From PALSA-270 sp963770915 (GTDB lineage: Bacteria; Acidobacteriota; Terriglobia; Terriglobales; Acidobacteriaceae), in NCBI GenBank assembly GCA_963770915.1, contig CAVYRG010000002.1:248001-312000 (forward strand): DNA of 64,000 nucleotides, written 5' to 3'. Positions 41,304-48,211 of the stretch are shown piece after piece. Position numbers and translations under genes: made by a program. The first letter of the stretch is position 1. Each line of letters begins with the position of its first letter. The notes beneath the pieces were generated by a model that saw only the letters and a list, made by a program, of their open reading frames with translations, had not been told where the DNA came from and ran no database searches.

Positions 41304-42920
41304 CTAAAGCGTGACTATCTGATGGTCGAGACAATCGACCTGAATCGCTTCATAGATCTCGTACAACAGGGGCGGGCCGTAGCGGGCCATGAAATAGATT
41401 CCCGCGATCTGGCGCTCCTGCAGAATCTTGTTCGGAAAAAGCGCATTGCTCAGGAGGTCGGCGTGCCGTGCCCAAACCTCGCTCTGGCGAAGTTCAGCGC
41501 GTGCGGCCTTGGCGCGCAGCTGGCTAAGCTGATAGCGCATCTTCTCGCCGGCGTGGTTGGCTGCATCCACCAGGGTCTTATCTACGCCTTCCAGGGCGCG
41601 GGCGATCGCGGCGATAGACTTTTCCTGGCTGGCTTCCGCTTCGTCGAAAGCCCTGCTCAATTCCTGCCCCAGCAAACGCGCCGCCAAAGTCTCGCGGAGC
41701 CGGTCTGGACCTTGCAAGAGGTCGGTAAACGCCAAGCCATACCGCTCAAGTAATGCCTTAGGCTTTGCTTCAACCACGCTGGCGGAAAACCGCGGAATGA
41801 TCGGAGTGACCCGCCCCAGCAAAGCCTGATATACACCACCAGCCTGAGCGAAGTAGGCCACTTCCGCCGATCCTCCGGTGTACGCCAGAGTGGGCAGCAG
41901 ATAGTCTTGCACCACCGGCCGGAGCAGCGCGTTGGGGCTGAAATCTGGCGGCTCCGATGTGATGTGACGCATTAACTCCTGCCCGGAAAGCTCTTGCTGG
42001 CCGATAGTAAACGCTGTTGGCTTTGAGCCTGTTTGCCGGTATATCGGCACCCGCGCCCCATTTTGCATGCCGAACAAGAGGGTTGAATCCGCTGTGACTT
42101 TGACTTGCTGGTGATAGCCCGCAGCCTCGAGCGCTTTGCCGCAGGCGAGCAGCCTTTCTTGCAGTTCGGCCGCGCGTTCGATCGCGGCTTGGTAGATGGG
42201 TTCCGCAATTTGATGGAATTCCGCGTCCGCGGCATCCAGCAGAATCATGCCCCGGTCGGCGAACAGCCGGGAAAAGAGCCGCGCGAACGCGCCGCCCAGC
42301 GATTCGCCTGGGCGATAACATTCGCGTAATGTCCGGCTAGCGTCGGAATCACCTAGCAGCGCGACGGCCGCTTCGACTTCGGGTTCGATTTCCGCCCCGA
42401 AGACAACTTGGCTGACGGGAGCATCGGGGATGGCTTGAGTCGTGGCCGTCAGCGTCTGCAGGACGCCATCCGGTCCGGGGATGGAAACGTGATTGACCTC
42501 CGCCAGATCGTGATCCTCGGTAGCCAGCCAGAACACCGGAACGCACTCCACCCCGGCGGCTGTGGCCTCGCTCGCCAGCTTCACGGCGCTCAGCGCCTTG
42601 AACAGCGCAAACAGCGGCCCGCCGAAGAGGCCCACTTGCTGGCCGGTCACCACCGCGAGCGCGCCCTGCCGCAGGCGGGCGATGTTCTCGAGGGTTTTTT
42701 GTGAGCCGCCCCAGGCGCGATTCTGGCGCTCCAGGATCTTTGCTACCCGCTCGCGCCGGTTGGAGTCGTAGCGCACCTCGGCTGCTTCATCTTTGAGCCA
42801 GTCACTAAAATGGGGAGAGCGCGGATAAAACTGCCGGACGCCCGCAGAAGAGGCCAGAAAATCAGTGAAAAGCCGTGTGGTGTGCGGGATTTGGCTGAAG
42901 GGCAAACACTGCGACGTCAC
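41304..42920 (-). CDS. bshC: Bacillithiol biosynthesis cysteine-adding enzyme BshC
   Basis: About 538 residues. The BshC pattern is clear: CLPFSQIPHTTRLFTDFL at the N-terminus, ALAVVTGQQVGLFGGPLFALF with the nucleotide-type HIGH-like loop region, VPVFWLATEDHDLAEVNHV, and a long coiled coil in the last quarter (AIARALEGVDKTLVDAANHAGEKM). BshC joins cysteine to glucosaminyl-malate in the last step of bacillithiol synthesis. I prefer the GTG at 42920, 8 bases after AGGAG, over the TTG at 42926. bshA and bshB are not in the window. Confidence 0.9.
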   Translation of the reverse strand: MTSQCLPFSQIPHTTRLFTDFLASSAGVRQFYPRSPHFSDWLKDEAAEVRYDSNRRERVAKILERQNRAWGGSQKTLENIARLRQGALAVVTGQQVGLFGGPLFALFKALSAVKLASEATAAGVECVPVFWLATEDHDLAEVNHVSIPGPDGVLQTLTATTQAIPDAPVSQVVFGAEIEPEVEAAVALLGDSDASRTLRECYRPGESLGGAFARLFSRLFADRGMILLDAADAEFHQIAEPIYQAAIERAAELQERLLACGKALEAAGYHQQVKVTADSTLLFGMQNGARVPIYRQTGSKPTAFTIGQQELSGQELMRHITSEPPDFSPNALLRPVVQDYLLPTLAYTGGSAEVAYFAQAGGVYQALLGRVTPIIPRFSASVVEAKPKALLERYGLAFTDLLQGPDRLRETLAARLLGQELSRAFDEAEASQEKSIAAIARALEGVDKTLVDAANHAGEKMRYQLSQLRAKAARAELRQSEVWARHADLLSNALFPNKILQERQIAGIYFMARYGPPLLYEIYEAIQVDCLDHQIVTL

Positions 42921-43152
42921 CGGCAAGTCTCCTGGCTAGGCTTAGACGCAACCGCCCGCTGGTTCGTCATCACGGTTCCATTCTACAGGGTGAATTTTGC
43001 CAGACCCTGATGTGCAAAGCAGTCCCAGCGAGGAAGCCCCGAATCGCAGCCATTTCTCTCAGATGACGGAATCCCGGCCGGGATGCAAAAATGGCAGAGG
43101 GCACGCGTCCTGTGACGCCGCAAATTCCATAGAGCCCAGAGGTGGAAGCTGC

Positions 43153-43770
43153 ATGACCACGCCCCCCAAGCTTGGAGAGCCAATCACTCTTGAAGGCCGT
43201 GTGGTGCGCCTGGAGCCGTTGCGAACCGAGCATGCGCCGTTGCTTTGGGACGCGGCGAAGGACGCGCTGGACGATCTTTTCCGCTGGATTCCCTATCGCA
43301 TGCGCACCCTCGAAGATTTCCAAACCGGCATCGACAGGATTTTAGCGGAGCAGGCGCGCGGTCAGTCAGTCGCATTCACCACGCTGGAGAAAAGCTCAGG
43401 GCGGGTGATCGGCAGCACGCGCTTCATGAACATGGACTTGGCCAACCGCCGCGTGGAAATCGGCTCCACCTGGATCGCGCCCCCCTGGCAGCGCACCGCC
43501 GTCAACACCGAAGCCAAATACCTCATGCTGCGCCACGCCTTCGAGCAGTGGGGATGCTTCCGCGTCGAACTAAAGACCGACTCGTTCAACCAAAAATCGC
43601 GCGCCGCCATCTTGCGCCTCGGGGCCAAGGAGGAAGGCACATTGCGCCAGCACATGGTCACCTGGGATGGCCGCCGCCGCGACAGCGTCTATTTCAGCAT
43701 TCTCGACAGTGAATGGCCGGAAGTGAAAGAGCGGCTGGAAGAAAAACTCCGCGCCTCCAGCCCAAGGTAG
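43153..43770 (+). CDS. GNAT-family N-acetyltransferase (RimJ/RimL-like)
   Basis: 205 residues from ATG 43153, preceded by AGAGGTGGAAGC; the longer open frame upstream is not protein-like. The fold shows VRLEPLRTEHAPLLWDAA, the acetyl-CoA region RRVEIGSTWIAPPWQRTAVN (a variant of the usual Q/RxxGxG/A loop), HAFEQWGCFRVELKTDSFN and SRAAILRLGAKEEGTLRQH. Members of this type transfer acetyl groups to protein N-termini or small molecules. Substrate unknown. It is divergent from bshC across about 230 bases that hold no other feature I can support. Confidence 0.82.
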   Translation: MTTPPKLGEPITLEGRVVRLEPLRTEHAPLLWDAAKDALDDLFRWIPYRMRTLEDFQTGIDRILAEQARGQSVAFTTLEKSSGRVIGSTRFMNMDLANRRVEIGSTWIAPPWQRTAVNTEAKYLMLRHAFEQWGCFRVELKTDSFNQKSRAAILRLGAKEEGTLRQHMVTWDGRRRDSVYFSILDSEWPEVKERLEEKLRASSPR

Positions 43771-43860
43771 CCTGTCACTCCCAAAGTCAATTGTCGGCGC
43801 TAAGGCGAGGGGCTATCATGCCTCGACTCTAGGGCCTCGCAGGCCCGCAGGAGAGAAAGT

Positions 43861-44784
43861 ATGGATATCGGACAGGGCATTGCATATTTCGCTTACTTTG
43901 TCGCGTTCATTTTCGTGGTGGGCACGATCCTGAGCGGGTTCTTCCAGGTGCAGACCGCCGAGGCGGTCGTGGTGCAGCGGCTGGGCAAGTTTCAGTGCGT
44001 CGCCAACGCCGGCATCAACTTCAAGCTCCCCTGGCTCGACCAGATTGCCGGACGCATCGACCTGCGGGTCCAGCAGCTCGCGCTCGATGTCGAAACCAAG
44101 ACCAAAGACAACGTCTTCGTGAAGATTCCGGTTTCGGTGCAGTATCACGTGATTCCCGACAAGGTTTATGAGGCGTTTTATAAGTTGGCCAATCCCCGGC
44201 AGCAGATTTCTTCCTATGTGTTTAACGTCATCCTCGGCCACGTGCCCAAGATGATTCTGGATGACGCCTTCCTGCAGGAATCTGACATCGCCGTTGCCAT
44301 CAAGCAGGGGCTGGACGATGTGATGAGAACCTACGGCTACGCCATCGACCAAGCCCTGGTCACCGACATCGAGCCCGACGAAAAAGTGAAAGCCGCGATG
44401 AACGAGATCAACGCGGCGCAGCGCGAGCAGGTGGCGGCCAGCGCCCGCGGCGAAGCCGAAAAAATCCTGAAGGTCAAACAAGCCGAAGCGGAAGCCGAGA
44501 GTAAAGCGCTGCAAGGCCAAGGCATTGCCAATCAGCGTAAGGCGATCATCAACGGCCTGAAAGACTCTGTGGAATCTTTTCAGCAGGCCGTCGAAGGCTC
44601 GACGCCCAAAGACGTGATGATGCTGGTGCTGGTCACCCAGTACCTCGACACCATGAAAGAAATCGGCGCGAGCGATAAGAGCAACACAATTCTCATGTCA
44701 CACTCTCCGGCAGCCATCGGAGACCTGTTCCACCAGATGCAGGAAGCGGTCATGATCGGGCAAAAGGCGGCCGCAAGCCAGTAA
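43861..44784 (+). CDS. SPFH/band 7 (prohibitin-like) membrane protein
   Basis: 307 residues. One N-terminal membrane helix (GIAYFAYFVAFIFVVGTILSGF) then the band 7 domain (VQTAEAVVVQRLGKFQCV, LPWLDQIAGRIDLRVQQL, DNVFVKIPVSVQYHVI) and a long Ala/Glu/Lys-rich coiled coil (REQVAASARGEAEKILKVKQ). Such proteins form ring or lipid-microdomain scaffolds and often regulate membrane proteases. It closely resembles the hypersensitive-induced-reaction branch of the superfamily. No NfeD or FtsH gene is adjacent. Confidence 0.88.
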   Translation: MDIGQGIAYFAYFVAFIFVVGTILSGFFQVQTAEAVVVQRLGKFQCVANAGINFKLPWLDQIAGRIDLRVQQLALDVETKTKDNVFVKIPVSVQYHVIPDKVYEAFYKLANPRQQISSYVFNVILGHVPKMILDDAFLQESDIAVAIKQGLDDVMRTYGYAIDQALVTDIEPDEKVKAAMNEINAAQREQVAASARGEAEKILKVKQAEAEAESKALQGQGIANQRKAIINGLKDSVESFQQAVEGSTPKDVMMLVLVTQYLDTMKEIGASDKSNTILMSHSPAAIGDLFHQMQEAVMIGQKAAASQ

Positions 44785-44963
44785 CGAGAATTCTCGCCGG
44801 CGGAGTCAGAAACCGTTCCGCTGAAAACGAGTAGCTGTCGAATTGCGTCCAGCAAAAATCGCCCGGCCCTGGCGAGTTTCCGCCGAACGAGGTTGAATCT
44901 GGTCGCAGCCAACCTCATCCAAATGTTATTCTTCTGGGCATTCCCTACGTTTTGAGGTTGTTT

Positions 44964-45485
44964 ATGAAATCATGCGGGCGTTCGGGACTGTTGCTGGCGT
45001 GTTCTGTGGCGGTGATTCTGAGCGGATCGACGAATTTGCTCTCGCAAGTGGCCGATCTTCCGATCAAGGCCGGCCTTTGGGAAACCCGGGTTAACGTCAA
45101 AACTGGAATGGCAGGAACTGATGACGCTGAGCCTATTGTGACTCAGGTATGTTTCAGCGCCGGTCTCACGCTCTCCCAGTACATGAGCGCGCTGAACCAG
45201 GGAAGCGCGCGCGGCGCGCACTGCACCGTCAGCAACAGAGTCCAGACGACGCATGGAATTTCCTATGACAGCGTTTGCACTGGCCCGACAATGGGATCCA
45301 AGGGCCACGCGGATTTCAAACTCGCGGATGCAGACCACTTCAGCGGGACCAGCCATACGACAGTCACTGGCACCTCCCATGGCACGCCCGTCAATATGAC
45401 GCTCGATAAAACGTTTAGCGCGAAATTCCTGTCTTCCAATTGTGGCGATGTGCAGCCCTTGATTATTCCTCCTTCGGAGAAATAG
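44964..45485 (+). CDS. DUF3617-family secreted protein
   Basis: 173 residues from ATG 44964, with TGAGG 5 bases before; a TTG 4 codons earlier is an alternative. Signal peptide SGLLLACSVAVILSGSTN. The mature part starts with IKAGLWETRVNVK, the hallmark of DUF3617, and has spaced cysteines (VCFSAG, HCTVSN, VCTGPT, SNCGDV), probably two disulfides. Function of the family is unknown. It is monocistronic in appearance. Confidence 0.8.
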   Translation: MKSCGRSGLLLACSVAVILSGSTNLLSQVADLPIKAGLWETRVNVKTGMAGTDDAEPIVTQVCFSAGLTLSQYMSALNQGSARGAHCTVSNRVQTTHGISYDSVCTGPTMGSKGHADFKLADADHFSGTSHTTVTGTSHGTPVNMTLDKTFSAKFLSSNCGDVQPLIIPPSEK

Positions 45486-45551
45486 GAATCAACGAGAAAT
45501 TGCTTGTTGAAAAGTTGGCGGAACTTTCGGGCCTGCCGCCGGGCGCCTATC

Positions 45552-46355
45552 CTAGCGGCCTGTTTGCGCTGCGGTAGGTGGAACAATCCCATTCTCCCGC
45601 GCCGCGCAAATCCACGCCCCGCCGCAAACCGCGAGCGCAATAAAGGCGCTCGACCATTCATTCGGATTGTGCATTCGCGCCGCGCTTAGCACCCTCGGCA
45701 GGTGCAGCAAAAGGAACCAAAGCAAGAACATTACGCCGAGAAAAAACCCCGCCCAGCGATCCATCCAGCGCACCGCAATGCTGATCCCGGCAGCGATAAA
45801 CCCCGCTCCCGTGAAGGCCGCCCAGAACATCTTCGCGGGTATCCACTGCGTAATCAGGCTGGCAATAAACTTAAGAATCAGAAAATGATCGACGCCGAAG
45901 ATCACCATGGAAACCGCGAAAAGATACGGTCCCGAGGCAATCAGGACCCGCAAAACCCCGGGATCGTCCCCGCGATTGTCTCGCAAGATCCCAGCCAACA
46001 TCAGCGCGGAGCTGGCCATCGTCAGCGTCTCAAATGCCGCGGTACGAATGCCAATATCCGATACGATCCCAGCGGCGTTGAATATCGCATAATCCATAAA
46101 GCAGAGAAGAAACCACACGCTCAGACCAATCGCCGCCAACCAAGCTTGCAGATTGGCGATAATGCAGATGCCGGCCACCAGCAACGCGGCCCCGGCAACG
46201 TAAGCCAGCACCGGCGTGCGCGGGAACCACGGAACCCCATCCACGAACATCCGCCGATAACCGAAAATGAAGTTCTGAACGCCAAAGGCCAGCATTGCGA
46301 TACCGAACACAATCCGTCCCTGCGCTGTGATTCGCTCGACCAAGTCAGACCTCAC
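45552..46355 (-). CDS. DoxX-like multi-pass membrane protein
   Basis: 267 residues with about eight membrane helices in two similar halves: each half has a FGIxMLAFGVQNFIFGY or FAVSMVIFGVDHFLILKF strand followed by WIP/WFP and an AAFTGAGFIAAGISI-type helix. This internal duplication of a four-helix DoxX-type unit is visible directly. The DoxX group is poorly characterised. It is convergent with the DUF3617 gene and is followed on the same strand by nothing coupled. Confidence 0.65.
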   Translation of the reverse strand: MRSDLVERITAQGRIVFGIAMLAFGVQNFIFGYRRMFVDGVPWFPRTPVLAYVAGAALLVAGICIIANLQAWLAAIGLSVWFLLCFMDYAIFNAAGIVSDIGIRTAAFETLTMASSALMLAGILRDNRGDDPGVLRVLIASGPYLFAVSMVIFGVDHFLILKFIASLITQWIPAKMFWAAFTGAGFIAAGISIAVRWMDRWAGFFLGVMFLLWFLLLHLPRVLSAARMHNPNEWSSAFIALAVCGGAWICAARENGIVPPTAAQTGR

Positions 46356-46422
46356 GGGTTGTGGTTCAACCTTGGAGCCTTAGACGAATGGATTGGCAGG
46401 AAGTTTCGGCCAAGGCCGCGGA

Positions 46423-46848
46423 TTAGAAGAATTGCGTATCGAGGGATGCGATGAACTGAATTCCGGGAATGAACTTGCCGACCAGGCTCTTGTCATTGGT
46501 CAAAAACAGGTCTGTGTTGGCAGAGGCCGCGCAGGCAAGATGAATGGCGTCGGGAGACCCAATCTTCGTGCCTCCCCGGATGCGGGCGTAGTGATCGGCG
46601 GTTTCGACTGTGAACGGAACCACTTCCGAAACCAGGCTCAACAAAGCTTGGCGGACTTCCTCTGCTCGGGATACGGGGCCTTTACGGTATGCGCCCGCGA
46701 GCACTTCACCGACGGTAATGGCGCTGGTGATGAGTTCATCGTTGCGCTCACCCATGCGGGCATGGATGGAGGCAATCCGCTTGGCAAAGAGCGGATTGTC
46801 GTCCAGCCAATAGATGAACAGCATGGAATCCCAGTAAATGCGGCTCAT
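46423..46848 (-). CDS. PIN-domain (VapC-type) endoribonuclease toxin
   Basis: 141 residues, full PIN domain. The four acidic residues are present: Asp7 (IYWDSMLFIYWL), Glu48 (TVGEVLAG), Asp100 (KIGSPDAIHLA) and Asp119 (LFLTNDKSL). VapC toxins cleave tRNA or rRNA when not neutralised. The start overlaps the stop of the upstream gene by 4 bases (46845-46848), the usual arrangement of antitoxin then toxin. However, the upstream gene is not a recognisable VapB, so the pair may be a variant system. Confidence 0.87.
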   Translation of the reverse strand: MSRIYWDSMLFIYWLDDNPLFAKRIASIHARMGERNDELITSAITVGEVLAGAYRKGPVSRAEEVRQALLSLVSEVVPFTVETADHYARIRGGTKIGSPDAIHLACAASANTDLFLTNDKSLVGKFIPGIQFIASLDTQFF

Positions 46849-47285
46849 TTGCGTTCGTCCGCATCGCGGAAATAGGCACGCTCGGCGCGCAGGTACGCTT
46901 CGCCTCCGCCGTATTCGGCGAAAACGTCTTTCAGGGCGCCACGCAGACGGTTCCAGGCATCTTGCCTTGATTGCGGCGAACCGCCAGAGCCGCTAGGCGC
47001 CCTTCCCTGCGGTGAGGGCTCGGCATTGAGGAATTCGTAAGTGTAGGTCACCGTTGTGCTCTGGCCGGATTCGGGCCCGGTGCGCGAAACCAATCGGAGT
47101 GCGTTCTCTTTCAAAAATTCTCTTGTCTTGAGAGCGCTGCAGACGGCCGGCACACGACCGCCAACCAATTTCATGTCGCGAACAACATCCCCCGTCCTGA
47201 TCGTGAACCGCCCTTCGCGGTGGCCGCGGGCTGGTATCACGTATTTCTCTCGCGCGTAACTGCGAATCTCGTCTGCCTGCCTCAT
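46845..47285 (-). CDS. Unrecognised protein coupled to a PIN toxin, candidate antitoxin
   Basis: 146 residues from ATG 47285, which has GGGAGG 7 bases upstream. The N-terminal 85 residues look like a compact nucleic-acid-binding or winged-helix type domain: EIRSYAREKYVIPARGHREG, FTIRTGDVVRDMKLVGG, RVPAVCSALKTREFLKENA and TTVTYTYEFL. A Ser/Gly/Pro-rich linker (residues about 95-110) leads to a C-terminal helix pair (DAWNRLRGALKDVFAEYGGG). No VapB, Phd or MazE pattern is seen. It overlaps the PIN gene by ATGA, so it is probably the first gene of a two-gene operon and a candidate antitoxin by position. I do not recognise a named family. Confidence 0.65.
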   Translation of the reverse strand: MRQADEIRSYAREKYVIPARGHREGRFTIRTGDVVRDMKLVGGRVPAVCSALKTREFLKENALRLVSRTGPESGQSTTVTYTYEFLNAEPSPQGRAPSGSGGSPQSRQDAWNRLRGALKDVFAEYGGGEAYLRAERAYFRDADERK

Positions 47286-47331
47286 AGAAAAGCCTCCCAA
47301 AAAGATATTCGATCCAGCTTAAGAATAGCAT

Positions 47332-47351
47332 GAATAGAATAGAATCGAATA
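47332..47351. repeat. Four tandem GAATA-type pentamers upstream of the PIN operon
   Basis: GAATA GAATA GAATC GAATA at 47332-47351, with a further GAATA at 47323, in an AT-rich patch (about 47315-47380) unlike the GC-rich surroundings. It begins 47 bases upstream of the first gene of the PIN operon, where promoter and operator would be expected. Confidence 0.6.
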
Positions 47352-47431
47352 AAATGATATAGAATTCTTTCATAGAATACCATGCCGCGTGGAACTCTGG
47401 GTCTTGGGGTACTCTCCAATCATCCAATAGA

Positions 47432-47461
47432 TTGACTTCAGGGCTGGGCCAGCCCTAGTCT
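47432..47461 (+). promoter_or_regulatory. Candidate ssrA promoter
   Basis: TTGACT (47432-47437) and TAGTCT (47456-47461) are separated by 18 bases, about 33 bases before the mature tmRNA 5' end. The spacer contains a perfect 7-base inverted repeat, GGGCTGG-G-CCAGCCC (47441-47455), which could be an operator. Confidence 0.4.
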
Positions 47462-47494
47462 GGAAGCAGCTCTTTGACTGGTCCATCCCAAAAT

Positions 47495-47880
47495 GGGGGC
47501 GTCACGGCTTCGACGGAGATGCTTGCGGCCAAGAGGCATGCCGGGGTGCACACACCCGTAATCGTGGGCAAAATGATAATTGCCAATCAACCAATGGCAT
47601 ACGCAGCCTAATTTATTAGGCAGCCGTTCTCCGCAGCTTTGCCCTTGGGCTGCGAGCGAACGTCACACAGAGGGCTGCTCTTCTCATCTACGTCTGGGGT
47701 GAGGGGCTAAGATTTCAGGCTAGCGGCACCCGTTTCTTGTCCGTTCTGAGCGGAGGCCGCGAACGTCCTGGGGGACCCGCCGCAAGGCGGCAAACGCCTG
47801 GGGCATGAACTGGAATAAGCATGTAGTCTCTTGACCAGTAACATTTTCGGACGCGGGTTCGACTCCCGCCGCCTCCACCA
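47495..47880 (+). ncRNA. ssrA: Transfer-messenger RNA (tmRNA)
   Basis: The 5' end GGGGGCGTCACGGCTTCGAC and the 3' end GGTTCGACTCCCGCCGCC followed by TCCACCA are the conserved tRNA-like ends; GGGGGCG pairs with CGCCTCC (one G-U) and CCA is encoded. The tag frame runs from the resume codon at 47582 to the TAA at 47609-47611 and encodes ANQPMAYAA, ending in the Ala-Ala degron. The RNA rescues stalled ribosomes and marks the nascent chain for proteolysis. The length, 386 bases, is within the normal range. No integrated element follows it, although ssrA is a common integration site. Confidence 0.96.
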
Positions 47881-48211
47881 AGAATTAGGCTCCCTGTAAG
47901 GTGCGGCACGAACCGTCGTGAGTGCCCTCGTATGGTAGTGCCGGGTTTGTCAACGGTGGCCGGGTCCGAGAGCCGCCTCACCATGGCCATCGGAAGTCTT
48001 GTGAGAGCCGCCAATCGTCTTCCTGGTGGCTGCCATCCTACAAACCCCACGAGTGCTTTCCTAACACCTGTGTCACGTGAGCGTAGACCTGGGATGCGGT
48101 CATCACCGGCCGCCCTGGCGCCATTGCCTGCGCCCATCAAAACTTGTATGGTGGCTCCTTCCAAGTAGATGCAGCGGCAAAGACTCTGCGGATGAGGGGA
48201 GGCCTATCTCC
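47881..48211. other. 331-base region after tmRNA without a supported gene
   Basis: The minus-strand ORF covering the tmRNA 3' part and this region translates tmRNA sequence and is rejected. No clear intrinsic terminator for tmRNA, no repeat of the tmRNA 3' end (attachment site) and no second RNA gene is visible. The end of the region carries GAGGGGAGGCC, the ribosome binding site of the next gene. Confidence 0.5.

Noticed and set aside
47715..48164. 149-codon minus-strand ORF
   Set aside because: It is antisense to the 3' half of tmRNA; the translation is an artefact of the RNA gene.
47881..48211. Possible integrated element next to ssrA
   Set aside because: tmRNA genes are frequent integration sites, but I found no integrase and no repeat of the tmRNA 3' end downstream.
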